64,000 nt of DNA from positions 2,499,501 to 2,563,500 of the forward strand of contig NZ_FBYC01000004.1 in the NCBI RefSeq assembly GCF_001517585.1. Direction: 5' to 3'. Position 1 is the first letter of the stretch. The number at the start of each line of letters is the position of its first letter. A program made the position numbers and the translations under genes. Of the stretch, positions 47,563 to 56,925 are shown piece after piece. The notes beneath the pieces are model-generated. The model saw nothing but the letters and a program-made list of their open reading frames with translations, was not told where the DNA came from and ran no database searches. The stretch comes from Roseibaca calidilacus (GTDB lineage: Bacteria > Pseudomonadota > Alphaproteobacteria > Rhodobacterales > Rhodobacteraceae).

Positions 47563-49269
47563 TCAGAACAAGAAATAGCGCTGCGCCAGCGGCAATTCGC
47601 GGGCGGGCTCGCATGTCAACAGCTCGCCATCGGCGCGCACTTCGTAGGTTTCCGGGTGAACATCTATCTGGGGTGTGGCCGCGTTCAGCACCATGTCGGA
47701 TTTGCCAATATTGCGCGTGCCGCTAACCGCCAGAAGCTGCTTTTCCAGACCCAGCCTGCCCCGGATCCCATCGGCCAGCGCCGCGCCGGACACGAATGTG
47801 ACCGCGCTGTTCAACCGCGACCGCCCATAGGCGCCCCACATGTTGCGGGTGTAAAAGGGCTGCGCGGGGATGGACCCGTTCGGATCGCCCATCTGAGCCG
47901 AAACAATGACACCGCCCATCAGCACCATTTCGGGCTTCGCGCCAAAGAAGGCGAAATTCCACAGGCACAGATCGGCACGTTTGCCGACCGTGACCGACCC
48001 GATATGTTCCGACACGCCATGCGCAATGGCCGGGTTGATGGTGTATTTCGCCACATAGCGGCGCACGCGCAGATTGTCATTGTCGCCCGTTTCCTCGGGC
48101 AACCGCCCGCGCTGTTTGCGCATTTTATCGGCGGTTTGCCATGTGCGAATAATCACCTCGCCCACACGCCCCATGGCCTGACTGTCCGAACTGATGATCG
48201 ACATCGCGCCCATGTCGTGCAGGATATCTTCAGCGGCAATCGTCTCGCGCCGAATGCGGCTTTCGGCAAAGGCCACGTCTTCGGGCACCTTGTTGTCCAG
48301 ATGGTGGCACACCATCAGCATATCCAAATGTTCTTCGATCGTGTTGCCCGTATAGGGCCGCGTCGGGTTGGTCGAGGACGGGATGACGTTCTGCGAGCTG
48401 ACCACTTTCAGAATGTCCGGCGCATGGCCGCCCCCTGCCCCTTCGGTGTGAAACGCATGGATCGTGCGCCCGTTGATCGCCGCCAGAGTGTTTTCGACAA
48501 AACCCGATTCGTTCAGCGTATCGGTATGAATCATGACCTGCACATCCATCGCGTCGGCCACGCTTAGACAACAGTCGATGGCGGCGGGGGTGGTGCCCCA
48601 ATCCTCGTGCAGTTTCATGGCGCAGGCCCCGGCGCACACCTGTTCTTCCAAAGCGGCAGGCAGCGCCGCGTTGCCCTTTCCGGCAAGGGCCAAGTTCATC
48701 GGAAACGCCTCGAACGCTTGCAGCATCCGGCCAATATGCCACGGCCCCGGCGTGCAGGTGGTGGCGAGCGTCCCATGCGCAGGGCCGGTGCCACCGCCCA
48801 GCATGGTGGTGATACCGGATGCCAGCGCGTCCTCTATCTGCTGCGGGCAGATGAAATGGATATGCGCATCCATGCCGCCTGCGGTCAGGATCTTGCCCTC
48901 GCCCGCGATCACTTCGGTGCCCGGCCCGATCACGATGGTCACACCCGGTTGCGTGTCGGGGTTGCCTGCTTTGCCGATGGCGGCAATCAGCCCATCACGC
49001 AGGCCCACATCTGCCTTGTATATGCCGGAATGGTCCACGATCAGCGCATTGGTAATAACCGTATCCACCGCCCCTTGGGCGCGAGTGCGCTGGCTTTGGC
49101 CCATCCCGTCGCGGATAACCTTGCCGCCACCGAACTTGACCTCTTCACCATAGATGGTCAGGTCGCGCTCGACCTCTATGATCAGATCGGTATCGGCCAG
49201 CCGCACCTTGTCGCCCGTGGTGGGGCCGAACATGTCGGCATAGGTGCTGCGGTCTATGCTGGCTGGCAT
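47563..49269 (-). CDS. ureC: Urease alpha subunit
   Basis: Catalytic nickel subunit that hydrolyses urea. All active-site residues are in place at the expected two-residue offset from the Klebsiella enzyme: His136, His138, carbamylated Lys219, His221, His248, His274, Cys321 and His322 of the flap, and Asp362. Length 568 residues is normal. The ATG at 49269 overlaps no coding of ureB beyond a one-base gap; the longer upstream frame is antisense noise. Confidence 0.98.
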   Translation of the reverse strand: MPASIDRSTYADMFGPTTGDKVRLADTDLIIEVERDLTIYGEEVKFGGGKVIRDGMGQSQRTRAQGAVDTVITNALIVDHSGIYKADVGLRDGLIAAIGKAGNPDTQPGVTIVIGPGTEVIAGEGKILTAGGMDAHIHFICPQQIEDALASGITTMLGGGTGPAHGTLATTCTPGPWHIGRMLQAFEAFPMNLALAGKGNAALPAALEEQVCAGACAMKLHEDWGTTPAAIDCCLSVADAMDVQVMIHTDTLNESGFVENTLAAINGRTIHAFHTEGAGGGHAPDILKVVSSQNVIPSSTNPTRPYTGNTIEEHLDMLMVCHHLDNKVPEDVAFAESRIRRETIAAEDILHDMGAMSIISSDSQAMGRVGEVIIRTWQTADKMRKQRGRLPEETGDNDNLRVRRYVAKYTINPAIAHGVSEHIGSVTVGKRADLCLWNFAFFGAKPEMVLMGGVIVSAQMGDPNGSIPAQPFYTRNMWGAYGRSRLNSAVTFVSGAALADGIRGRLGLEKQLLAVSGTRNIGKSDMVLNAATPQIDVHPETYEVRADGELLTCEPARELPLAQRYFLF

Positions 49270-49270
49270 G

Positions 49271-49576
49271 TCAAAGCGCCCCCATGATCTTTTGGTTAAA
49301 TCCATAGACCACGCGGTCCCCACCATAGGGCACAAGCTGCACATCGCGGGTCTGGCCGGGTTCAAACCGCACGGCGGTGCCTGCGGCAATATCCAGCCGG
49401 TAGCCGGTGGCGGCTTCGCGGTCGAACTGCAAGCCGGGGTTGGTTTCGGCAAAATGGTAATGGCTGCCCACCTGAATGGGGCGGTCGCCGGTATTGGCCA
49501 CGCTTAGCGTGATCGCCTCTGCCCCCGCATTCAGGATGATCGTGCCGGGCGCTGCAAAGACCTCTCCGGGGATCAT
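49271..49576 (-). CDS. ureB: Urease beta subunit
   Basis: Structural subunit (101 residues). It begins [20 protein letters not shown] and carries the conserved [29 protein letters not shown] stretch, ending with the [20 protein letters not shown] segment. Lies between ureJ and ureC, each separated by one to four bases. Confidence 0.97.
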   Translation of the reverse strand: MIPGEVFAAPGTIILNAGAEAITLSVANTGDRPIQVGSHYHFAETNPGLQFDREAATGYRLDIAAGTAVRFEPGQTRDVQLVPYGGDRVVYGFNQKIMGAL

Positions 49577-49579
49577 GCA

Positions 49580-50158
49580 TCAGCCCCCTATAACCAACGC
49601 CGCGCCGCCCAGCGCGATCAGACCACCAGCCACACGCGTGGCGATCAGCCCAAGGGGGCGCGCGGCCAGAACGCCAAAGGCCACGCCCGTGCCATGCAGC
49701 AGCGCGGTCGCGCTGGCAAACCCGGCAAGATAGGCCAGCGCGCTCGCCCCCGCCATTTCGGACCCATGCGCATGGCCATGGAACAGCGCCAAAGCGCCGA
49801 CAATCGCCGCCGCCACGGGCAAAGCGACAGGGCGGGCAAGCGCGGTCAACCCGCCCAAGGCAAGGATTGACGCAAGGATCATCGGTTCAACCAGCGGCAA
49901 GGGCAGCCCGGCCAGTGACAGCACGAACCCAACCACCATTGCCCCCACGAAAGCAGCAGGCAAGGCCCACAGCGCGCGCCCGCCCAGCACCACGGCCCAA
50001 AGACCAACCGCAACCATGGCAAGAACATGGTCAAGCCCCCCAATTGGATGCAGGAAGCCGGACAGGAAAGAGCCTTCATTCCCATGGCCCGGATGCGCAA
50101 AGGCGGGGCTGGCAAGCAAGAGGGGTGCGGCAAAGGCAATCGTTCGGGACATTTTCAT
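49580..50158 (-). CDS. ureJ: HupE/UreJ-family nickel permease
   Basis: Inner-membrane protein of 192 residues with a signal-like first helix, a HPGHGNEGSFLSGFLHPIGGLDHVLAMVAVGLWA segment carrying several His (family hallmark HPxxGxDH), and about six helices with a second FHGHAHGSEMAG His-rich stretch. It probably imports nickel for urease. Placed between ureA and ureB, where it occurs in several alphaproteobacteria. Confidence 0.92.
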   Translation of the reverse strand: MKMSRTIAFAAPLLLASPAFAHPGHGNEGSFLSGFLHPIGGLDHVLAMVAVGLWAVVLGGRALWALPAAFVGAMVVGFVLSLAGLPLPLVEPMILASILALGGLTALARPVALPVAAAIVGALALFHGHAHGSEMAGASALAYLAGFASATALLHGTGVAFGVLAARPLGLIATRVAGGLIALGGAALVIGG

Positions 50159-50173
50159 ACGGGGCGCTCCTAT

Positions 50174-50476
50174 TTAGCGAATGGGGTGATGGACGGTCAC
50201 AAGCTTGGTGCCGTCGGGAAAGGTCGCTTCGACCTGAATCGAATGGATCATCTCTGCGATCCCTTCCATGCAATCCTCGCGGCGGATGACATGCGCGCCC
50301 GCTTCCATCAGCTCGGCCACAGAACGACCGTCGCGCGCCCCTTCGACCACGAAATCGGAAATCAGCGCCACCGCTTCGGGGTGGTTCAGCTTTACGCCGC
50401 GCGCGTGGCGGTTGCGGGCAACCATCGCGGCCATGGAAATCAGCAGCTTGTCTTTTTCACGGGGGGACAGGTTCAT
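50174..50476 (-). CDS. ureA: Urease gamma subunit
   Basis: Structural subunit (100 residues). It starts [42 protein letters not shown] and ends HPIR, typical of UreA. It follows ureD by 15 bases and precedes ureJ by 15 bases. Confidence 0.97.
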   Translation of the reverse strand: MNLSPREKDKLLISMAAMVARNRHARGVKLNHPEAVALISDFVVEGARDGRSVAELMEAGAHVIRREDCMEGIAEMIHSIQVEATFPDGTKLVTVHHPIR

Positions 50477-50491
50477 CGGTTCCTCGGCAGG

Positions 50492-51301
50492 TTACATCTG
50501 CCACACACGCGGCGGCGGGGCACCGCGCCGCAACACATGCAGCAAAGACAGGATCTGACGGCGCAGGGGCCAGCCATCGGCAGCCAGCAGGCGGATCACC
50601 AGCTTGCCGTCATAGGCGCTGGCGGCAGCTTGCGTGCCATGCGACAGCGCGGCCCGCACGGGGCCAAGCGCGTCGCCGGCCCCTTGCGCGCATAAAACCA
50701 GCGTTGCAAAGGCGCGCGCGCCGCCCAAGATCGCGCTTTGGCCGGGATGGGCCAACATGGCCGTGTCCAACACCATGGGTTCCAGAAACACCGGCACCCC
50801 GCCGCGCGTGATGCGGCGGTGGTCGCGCAAATGCAGCGCGCGCACCTCCTCGCCCATGGCGGCGCGGCCCAGAACAACGCTTTCCAGCAGCAGGCACCCG
50901 GCATCTGGGGCAAGGCGGATATGCGTGTCGCGGTCCAGATCGCTGCGGTCGAACAGAATGGTTTCCTGCGGCAACCAATCCAGCCAGCAGCCCGCGCCCA
51001 CATCATGGGCAACCCGCACATGGGCGGGGCCAGCATTGGCACGATAAGCGCGTTCGGCGGTTTGGGTGGTGGCGGTGACACGGGCACCATCTGTCAGCGT
51101 GACGGCGTAATCCAGCCGGTCGCCGCTGGTCAGCCCGCCAGAGGTGTTCAGAAACACCACTTCCGGCGCGCCCGAAATGCGCGGCAATTGCGCCTTGGCC
51201 GACCCAACCTGCCGCAACTGGCCAAGCCGCGCGCCGGCGAATGCCACACGGGCATCGCCCGCGCTGCGCTGCATCTTCACCTGTTGCCCGGAATCAAGCA
51301 T
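50492..51301 (-). CDS. ureD: Urease accessory protein UreD
   Basis: First protein of the urease assembly complex (269 residues), which forms the tunnel for nickel with UreF and UreG. The stretches LNTSGGLTSGDRLDYAVTLTDGARVTATTQTAERAY and WLPQETILFDRSDLDRDTHIRLA are the family core. Start set at 51301 by AAAGGGGG six bases upstream; the upstream part of the open frame runs into the grpE terminator. First gene of ureD-A-J-B-C-E-F-G. Confidence 0.95.
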   Translation of the reverse strand: MLDSGQQVKMQRSAGDARVAFAGARLGQLRQVGSAKAQLPRISGAPEVVFLNTSGGLTSGDRLDYAVTLTDGARVTATTQTAERAYRANAGPAHVRVAHDVGAGCWLDWLPQETILFDRSDLDRDTHIRLAPDAGCLLLESVVLGRAAMGEEVRALHLRDHRRITRGGVPVFLEPMVLDTAMLAHPGQSAILGGARAFATLVLCAQGAGDALGPVRAALSHGTQAAASAYDGKLVIRLLAADGWPLRRQILSLLHVLRRGAPPPRVWQM

Positions 51302-51375
51302 GGCGCCCCCTTTACCCGACCCATGGATAAAGGCTGCACCGCCCAGCACAGGGGTGACCCCGCCGCAGACCAAAA

Positions 51376-51410
51376 CGCGCCGCCTGTTTGCACAAGAAAC
51401 AGGCGGCGCG
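51376..51410 (-). terminator. Intrinsic terminator of grpE
   Basis: Perfect 14-bp stem (CGCGCCGCCTGTTT/AAACAGGCGGCGCG) with a 7-base loop, followed on the minus strand by TTTT at 51372-51375. It separates grpE from ureD; both run on the minus strand. Confidence 0.88.
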
Positions 51411-51445
51411 CGTTGGGTTTGGTTATAAATTGGGCAGTTTAAGAA

Positions 51446-52000
51446 TTAGGCAGGGGTAGACGAAACACCCACATGCGCCGGGCGCAGAAGCTGGTCATGC
51501 AGCATAAAGCCTTCGGCCATGACCTGAATGATCTGCCCTGCCTTGTAATCGGGCACAGGGGCTTCGAACATGGCCTGATGCAAATGCGGGTCAAAACGGT
51601 CGCCAACCTCTGGGCAAATGCGCGTAACCCCATGTTTTTGCAAAATGGCGGTCAGCTCGCGCAGGGTCAGTTCCACCCCTTCGACCAACCCACCGGCGGC
51701 CGCGCGGGTTTCTTCGGTGGCGGCATTCAGCGCGCGGGCAAGGTTGTCATAGACCGGCAGCATGTCGCGCGCGATCTTGGACCCGCCATAAAGCTGGGCA
51801 TCGCGACGGTCTTTCTCGGCGCGTTTGCGGCTGTTTTCGGCCTCCGCCAAGGCGCGGATCATGCGGTCACGCATCTCGTCGCGCTCGGCTTCGGCCTGCG
51901 CAAGTCGCGCTTCCAGTTCTGCAACCGGGTCAAAGCCCTCTGCCGCGTCGAGTGCCGCTTCCTCGGTGTCGTCAATATGCGTTTGTTCTGGCTCTGCCAT
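51446..52000 (-). CDS. grpE: Nucleotide exchange factor GrpE
   Basis: Promotes ADP release from DnaK. The 184-residue protein has a Glu-rich N-terminus, a long coiled coil (ELEARLAQAEAERDEMRDRMIRALAEAENSRKRAEKD), a helical bundle and a C-terminal beta domain (FDPHLHQAMFEAPVPDYKAGQIIQVMAEGFMLHDQLLRPA). GAGGA lies six bases before the ATG at 52000. Transcribed with hrcA, which ends nine bases upstream of it. Confidence 0.96.
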   Translation of the reverse strand: MAEPEQTHIDDTEEAALDAAEGFDPVAELEARLAQAEAERDEMRDRMIRALAEAENSRKRAEKDRRDAQLYGGSKIARDMLPVYDNLARALNAATEETRAAAGGLVEGVELTLRELTAILQKHGVTRICPEVGDRFDPHLHQAMFEAPVPDYKAGQIIQVMAEGFMLHDQLLRPAHVGVSSTPA

Positions 52001-52008
52001 CGTCTTCC

Positions 52009-53088
52009 TCAATCTGCGCGGTGTGTGTCTGTCAGCAAGCGCCCGACAAGTTGCGCGGTGTAATCCACAATCGGCACGATTCGTCCATAGTTCAGCCGTT
52101 TCGGGCCGATCACCCCGACCGCGCCAATGATCTTTCGGTCCGTGTTCATATAAGGAGAAACAACCAAAGTTGAACCCGTCAGCGAAAAAAGCCGGTTCTC
52201 TGCGCCAATAAAAATGCGCACCCCGTCGCCCTGTTCAGTCAGTTCCAGAAATTCGGTAATGTCGCGCTTGCGTTCCAGATCGTCGAACAGGGTGCGGATG
52301 CGGTCAAAATCCTCGGCGCTGGCGTCATCCAGCAGGTTCGAGCGGCCGCGCACGATCAGGCGCTCTTGCGGCTCGCCCTCGTTTTCCCAAACCGCCAGAC
52401 CCTGTTCCACCAGCGTTTGCGCAAGCGTGTCTATCTCGCGGCGGTTCTGCGCCAACTCACGCCGGAACCGCGCCAGAAGCTGCGTCACGCTGGCCCCTTC
52501 GGTCATGGAATTCAGGTAATTTGCCGCCTCGCGCATGGCTGACGGGGTCATCCCCCGTGGCGGTGTGAAAATGCGGTTTTCGACATGGCCATCGGTGAAC
52601 ACCAGAATGACCAATGCACGGTCCGCCGACAAGCTGACGAAATCGATATGCTTGATCGCCGCTTCATGCTTGGGCGACAAAACCAGCGAAGCGCCCTGCG
52701 TCACCCCGCTTAGCGCACCGCCGATCTGTTCTAGCATCGTGCCCATGTCACGCTCGTTGCTGCCCATGGTCTGGTCCAGCTTGGCGCGGTCGCCTTCATC
52801 CAAGGGCGACACTTCCAGCAGCGAATCCACAAACACCCGCAATCCCAGATTGGTTGGCACGCGCCCCGCAGACACATGCGGACTGTCCACTAATCCAAGA
52901 AATTCAAGGTCTTGCATCACGTTCCTGACGGTCGCGGCAGACACTTTCTCGCTCAGGCCCCGTGTCAGCGTGCGCGAGCCGACAGGCCCGCCCGTTTCCA
53001 GATAAGATTCTACCACGCGGCGAAACACCTCGCGCGAGCGGTCGTTCATCTCTGCCAACAGTTTCGCGGTGTCGCGTGGGTCCGACAT
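52009..53088 (-). CDS. hrcA: Heat-inducible transcription repressor HrcA
   Basis: Repressor of heat-shock operons that binds CIRCE elements. The 359-residue protein has an N-terminal winged helix (LLAEMNDRSREVFRRVVESYLETGGPVGSRTLTRGLSEKVSAATVRNVMQDLEFLGLV), a dimerisation region and a GAF-like core (DGHVENRIFTPP, ITEFLELTEQGDGVRIFIGAENRLF). Start at 53088 (MSDPRDTAK) fits the family. No CIRCE site was found in front of it or grpE, so its targets lie elsewhere. It is divergent from rph. Confidence 0.95.
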   Translation of the reverse strand: MSDPRDTAKLLAEMNDRSREVFRRVVESYLETGGPVGSRTLTRGLSEKVSAATVRNVMQDLEFLGLVDSPHVSAGRVPTNLGLRVFVDSLLEVSPLDEGDRAKLDQTMGSNERDMGTMLEQIGGALSGVTQGASLVLSPKHEAAIKHIDFVSLSADRALVILVFTDGHVENRIFTPPRGMTPSAMREAANYLNSMTEGASVTQLLARFRRELAQNRREIDTLAQTLVEQGLAVWENEGEPQERLIVRGRSNLLDDASAEDFDRIRTLFDDLERKRDITEFLELTEQGDGVRIFIGAENRLFSLTGSTLVVSPYMNTDRKIIGAVGVIGPKRLNYGRIVPIVDYTAQLVGRLLTDTHRAD

Positions 53089-53213
53089 TCTATTAACCCC
53101 TTGGGCGGAACAGCCTGACAGCACTGTAAAATCACCGCTTTTTCAAGCCCAAACAGCTTGCATTGCGCCGTGCCCGCCTTGTATCCGAGGGCAACCCCAT
53201 GAAAGGACATGTG

Positions 53214-53927
53214 ATGCGCCCCTCTGGTCGAGATCTAGACACGATCCGCGAAATTTCAATCGAAACCAATGTGACCATGCACGCCGAAGGATCGTGCCTG
53301 ATTTCGATGGGCAACACCAAGGTTCTGTGCACGGCTTCCTTGGAAGATCGCACGCCGCCCTTCCTGCGCAACACCGGCTTGGGCTGGGTGACGGCGGAAT
53401 ACGGCATGTTGCCGCGCTCCACCAACACCCGCATGCGGCGCGAGGCAGCATCTGGCAAGCAACAGGGCCGCACCGTGGAAATTCAACGCCTTATCGGGCG
53501 GTCTTTGCGCGCTTGCGTAGATCGTTCAGCACTGGGCGAGCGTCAGATCACCATTGATTGCGATGTCATCCAAGCCGATGGCGGCACCCGCTGCGCCGCC
53601 ATTACCGGCGGCTGGGTCGCGCTGCGTCTGGCCGTGAACAAGCTGCTGAAAGCGGGCGATGTGGTCAGCGATCCGATCACCGACCATCTGGCGGCGGTCA
53701 GCTGTGGTATTTATGCGGGCCAGCCCGTGCTGGATCTGGATTATGCCGAAGACAGCACTGCCGGTGTGGATGGCAATTTCATCCTGCTGGGCAGCGGTCG
53801 CATGGTCGAAGTGCAGATGAGCGCAGAGGGCGCGACCTTCAGCCGTTCGGAAATGGACCAGCTTCTGAACCTGGCTGAAAAGGGCGTGGGCGCGCTGGTC
53901 GCCGCGCAGAAAGCCGCAATTGCATGA
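53214..53927 (+). CDS. rph: Ribonuclease PH
   Basis: Phosphorolytic exonuclease that trims tRNA 3' ends (237 residues). [20 protein letters not shown] at the start, then [24 protein letters not shown] and [14 protein letters not shown], matching the family core with the RNA- and phosphate-binding Arg residues. AAAGGA lies six bases before the ATG at 53214; two earlier in-frame starts are less well placed. Its stop overlaps the rdgB start. Confidence 0.96.
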   Translation: MRPSGRDLDTIREISIETNVTMHAEGSCLISMGNTKVLCTASLEDRTPPFLRNTGLGWVTAEYGMLPRSTNTRMRREAASGKQQGRTVEIQRLIGRSLRACVDRSALGERQITIDCDVIQADGGTRCAAITGGWVALRLAVNKLLKAGDVVSDPITDHLAAVSCGIYAGQPVLDLDYAEDSTAGVDGNFILLGSGRMVEVQMSAEGATFSRSEMDQLLNLAEKGVGALVAAQKAAIA

Positions 53928-54532
53928 GGCAGTTCACCGAAAAAACGCTTCTGATTGCCACGCATAACGCGGGCAAGCTGGAAGAGTTTCGCCAGATCAT
54001 GACGCCTTTGGGCATAACCGTGACCTCTGCGGCAGAGCATAACCTGCCGGAGCCCGAAGAAACGGAAACCACCTTTGTTGGCAATGCCCGCATCAAGGCC
54101 CATGCGGCGGCCAAGGCCACCGGCCTGCCCGCGCTGGCCGACGATTCCGGGTTGGAAGTGATGGCGCTGGATGGTGCGCCCGGCGTCTACACTGCCGATT
54201 GGGCCGAAACCCCGACCGGGCGCAATTTTTCCATGGCCATGGAAAAAACCCATGCCAAGCTGATCGCCGCAGGTGCCCCCCAACCGTGGCAGGCCCGCTT
54301 TTGCTGCACGCTGGTTCTGGCTTGGCCCGACGGGCATGACGAAGTCGTCGAAGGCCATGCGGCCGGCCAATTGGTCTGGCCCCGCCGTGGACAGGATGGG
54401 CACGGCTATGACCCCATGTTCCAGCCCGCCTTTGAAACCCGCACTTTTGCCGAAATGTCGGCAGATGAGAAGAACCTCCTCTCCCACCGCGGCAAAGCCA
54501 TTGCTGCCCTAATGAAAGCCTGTTTCACGTGA
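53924..54532 (+). CDS. rdgB: XTP/dITP diphosphatase
   Basis: House-cleaning nucleotide pyrophosphatase (202 residues) that removes non-canonical purine triphosphates. Motifs: [16 protein letters not shown] near residue 12, the [32 protein letters not shown] stretch, and [16 protein letters not shown] and LSHRGKA at the end. Four-base overlaps with rph and with ridA. The last codons run through a parS-like palindrome. Confidence 0.96.
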   Translation: MRQFTEKTLLIATHNAGKLEEFRQIMTPLGITVTSAAEHNLPEPEETETTFVGNARIKAHAAAKATGLPALADDSGLEVMALDGAPGVYTADWAETPTGRNFSMAMEKTHAKLIAAGAPQPWQARFCCTLVLAWPDGHDEVVEGHAAGQLVWPRRGQDGHGYDPMFQPAFETRTFAEMSADEKNLLSHRGKAIAALMKACFT

Positions 54533-54536
54533 AACG
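54521..54536. other. parS-like ParB-binding site 1
   Basis: TGTTTCACGTGAAACG matches the ParB site TGTTTCACGTGAAACA in 15 of 16 bases (last base differs). It spans the rdgB stop codon and the ridA GTG start. About 2 kb from parB and 9 kb from the proposed origin. Confidence 0.85.
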
Positions 54537-54903
54537 CATCTCTACAGGTTCCCCGTTCGAAAAAACCATGGGTTATTCCCGCGCCGTCGTAAAAGGCGAT
54601 TGGTGCTTTGTCAGCGGCGTGACCGGCTACGATTATGCCACCATGACCATGCCCGAATCCGTCGCCGACCAAGCGCGCAACTGCTTTGCCACCATCGCCA
54701 AGGCACTGGCCGAGGGCGGCTTTTCCATGGATGACGTGGTGCGCGTGCAATACACCCTGACCGATGCCGCGCTTCTGGACGACCTGCTGCCTGCCTTGGG
54801 CGAAGCGATGGGCGACATCCGCCCTGCCGCGACAATGGTCATCGCGGGGTTGATAAAGCCGGAAATGCTGATCGAAATCGAAGTCACGGCCTTCAAGGGC
54901 TGA
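54529..54903 (+). CDS. RidA-family protein
   Basis: YjgF/YER057c/UK114-type protein of 124 residues, likely an imine/enamine deaminase. It has the GYSRAVVKGDWCFVSGVTGYD and ARNCFATIAKALAEGGFSMDDVVRVQYTLTD stretches and the AATMVIAGLIKPEMLIEIEVTAF end, but IRPA in place of the full active-site RPARS segment of canonical RidA, so the Arg is replaced. GTG start lies inside a parS-like palindrome (54521-54536) and overlaps the rdgB stop. Confidence 0.85.
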   Translation: MKRISTGSPFEKTMGYSRAVVKGDWCFVSGVTGYDYATMTMPESVADQARNCFATIAKALAEGGFSMDDVVRVQYTLTDAALLDDLLPALGEAMGDIRPAATMVIAGLIKPEMLIEIEVTAFKG

Positions 54904-56060
54904 TGATGGATGACTGGCAGAATGGCGGCTTCGGCCTGTATGTTCATTGGCCCTTCTGCCAGGCTAAATGCCCCTATTGCGACTTCAACAGCCATGTCAG
55001 CGCCCATGTGGACCAATCTGCATGGGCGCGCGCCTACCTGTCAGAAATTGACCGCCTTGCGGCGGAAACCGGCCCGCGGGTTCTGAACACCATCTTTTTC
55101 GGCGGTGGCACGCCATCGCTGATGAACCCCGAACTGGTCGCCGCAATCATTGACCGCGCCCGCGCCCGCTGGCCTGCCGCGAATGATCTGGAAGTGACGC
55201 TAGAAGCCAACCCCACATCGGTGGAAGCGGGCCGCTTCCGCGCCTATGCGCAGGGCGGGGTCAACCGGGTTTCTGTGGGAATTCAAGCGCTTAATGATGC
55301 GGACCTAAAGCGTCTTGGCCGCATGCATTCGGTCGCAGAGGGCCGCAAAGCCTTCGACATTGCGCGCGACGCCTTTGCGCGTGTCAGCTTCGATCTGATC
55401 TATGCGCGGCAATACCAGACCCTTGCGGCATGGGAGCAAGAGCTGACTGAAGCCCTATCCATGGCCGTCGACCATCTGTCGCTTTACCAACTGACGATAG
55501 AGCCGGGAACGGCCTTTGGCGCGCGGGCCGCCAAGGGCGGGCTGCACGGCCTGCCGGATGATGATATTGCCGCCGATATGTATCTGGCCACGCAAGACAT
55601 TTGCGACCGGCACGGCCTGCTCGCCTATGAGGTCTCGAACCACGCAAAGCCCGGCGCACAGTCGCGCCATAATCTGATCTATTGGCGCTACGGCGACTAT
55701 GCCGGAATTGGCCCCGGCGCGCATGGGCGGCTAACGCTGCACGGCACCCGCTGGGCCACACAGACGCCGCTGATGCCGAATACATGGCTGAACCAAGTGA
55801 ATAGCCAAGCCTGCGGAGAGGCCGCGCGAGAGGCGATCCCCCCAGAAGAGCAAGCGCTTGAACACATTATGATGGGGCTGCGGCTAAACGAAGGGCTAGA
55901 TATGGACCGCTTCACCCGGCTGAACGGTGCAGCACTGCCCCAAGCGCGAATCGATTCGCTGGCAGAACAGGGGCTTGTCACGGTCCATGAAAACCGCCTG
56001 ACCGCCACGCCACACGGGCGCGCGGTGCTGAATGGCGTGTTGCGCGAATTGCTTACCTAG
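54903..56060 (+). CDS. hemW: Radical SAM protein HemW
   Basis: Radical SAM heme chaperone (385 residues), formerly annotated as an oxygen-independent coproporphyrinogen oxidase-like protein. The cluster motif CxxxCxxC is Cys19, Cys23, Cys26 in PFCQAKCPYCDFNSHV, the form typical of HemW rather than HemN; FGGGTPSLM and the LSLYQLTIEPGTAF stretch follow, with the HemN_C-type domain at the end. Overlaps the ridA stop (TGATG) and converges on parB with an 8-base overlap. Confidence 0.92.
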   Translation: MMDDWQNGGFGLYVHWPFCQAKCPYCDFNSHVSAHVDQSAWARAYLSEIDRLAAETGPRVLNTIFFGGGTPSLMNPELVAAIIDRARARWPAANDLEVTLEANPTSVEAGRFRAYAQGGVNRVSVGIQALNDADLKRLGRMHSVAEGRKAFDIARDAFARVSFDLIYARQYQTLAAWEQELTEALSMAVDHLSLYQLTIEPGTAFGARAAKGGLHGLPDDDIAADMYLATQDICDRHGLLAYEVSNHAKPGAQSRHNLIYWRYGDYAGIGPGAHGRLTLHGTRWATQTPLMPNTWLNQVNSQACGEAAREAIPPEEQALEHIMMGLRLNEGLDMDRFTRLNGAALPQARIDSLAEQGLVTVHENRLTATPHGRAVLNGVLRELLT

Positions 56061-56925
56061 GCGTTCCAAGGATGGAACAGAGCTTATCCAACTGGTCCAT
56101 ATTCTTGTAAGCAACCATCACCCGACCCTTGCCGCCGCCATCATATTCGATCGAAACCTTCATGCCCAAAGCGGCAGACAGGTCATTTTCCAACGCCTGC
56201 GTGTCGCTATCCTTACCTTTCGGGCGCGGCTTTGCCTTGTCACCACTGGCGGGGCGCTTCATCAGGGCTTCCACCTGACGGACCGACAAACCCTCTGCCA
56301 CGACCTTGCGCGCCAAAGCGCCGGCATCATCCGCCGTAACCAGCGCGCGCGCGTGGCCTGCACTCAATTTTCCATCACGAACAAGGGCTTGCACCTCTTC
56401 CGGCAGGTTCAACAAACGCAAAAGGTTGGCAATGTAGGAACGGCTTTTGCCAAGCACCTCTGCCAGTTTTTCCTGCGTGTGCCCAAAGCGTTCGATCAGC
56501 GCACGGTAGCCCTGCGCCTCTTCCACAGCATTCAGATCAGCGCGCTGTATGTTTTCGATAATCGCAATTTCCAGCACTTCCGTGTCTGTAAACTCGCGCA
56601 CAACAACCGGCAATTCATGCACCTGCGCGCGCTGCGCCGCGCGCCAACGCCGCTCACCCGCGACAATCTCGTAGGATTCGCCCTTTTTCCGCACCACCAA
56701 AGGCTGGATCACGCCCTTCTCGCGGATTGAGGCTGCCAGTTCTGCCAAGGCCGTTTCGTCAAAATACCGCCGTGGCTGGTCCGGGTTTGGCACAAGCGAT
56801 TCGACCGGCAAGGTCACGATTGGGCCAACCGCGGCAGCGCTGGCCTGCTGTTCCAAGGCAACATCGGCCATAAGCGCCGACAATCCGCGCCCCAAGCCAC
56901 CGCGTTTTTCTGCTTTTCGATCCAT
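56053..56925 (-). CDS. parB: Chromosome partitioning protein ParB
   Basis: CTP-dependent DNA clamp that loads at parS and spreads (290 residues). The N-terminus (RGGLGRGLSALMADV) is the ParA-contact segment; the NPDQPRRYFDE box and GERRWRAA at 90-97 form the CTP-binding site; the helix-turn-helix (QEKLAEVLGKSRSYIANLLRLLNLP) binds parS. The C-terminal dimer domain ends LDKLCSILGTPR. The ATG meets the parA stop. Confidence 0.97.
   Translation of the reverse strand: MDRKAEKRGGLGRGLSALMADVALEQQASAAAVGPIVTLPVESLVPNPDQPRRYFDETALAELAASIREKGVIQPLVVRKKGESYEIVAGERRWRAAQRAQVHELPVVVREFTDTEVLEIAIIENIQRADLNAVEEAQGYRALIERFGHTQEKLAEVLGKSRSYIANLLRLLNLPEEVQALVRDGKLSAGHARALVTADDAGALARKVVAEGLSVRQVEALMKRPASGDKAKPRPKGKDSDTQALENDLSAALGMKVSIEYDGGGKGRVMVAYKNMDQLDKLCSILGTPR

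Noticed and set aside
53089-53213. Possible CIRCE element between hrcA and rph
   Set aside because: No TTAGCACTC-N9-GAGTGCTAA-type inverted repeat is present in this gap or before grpE.
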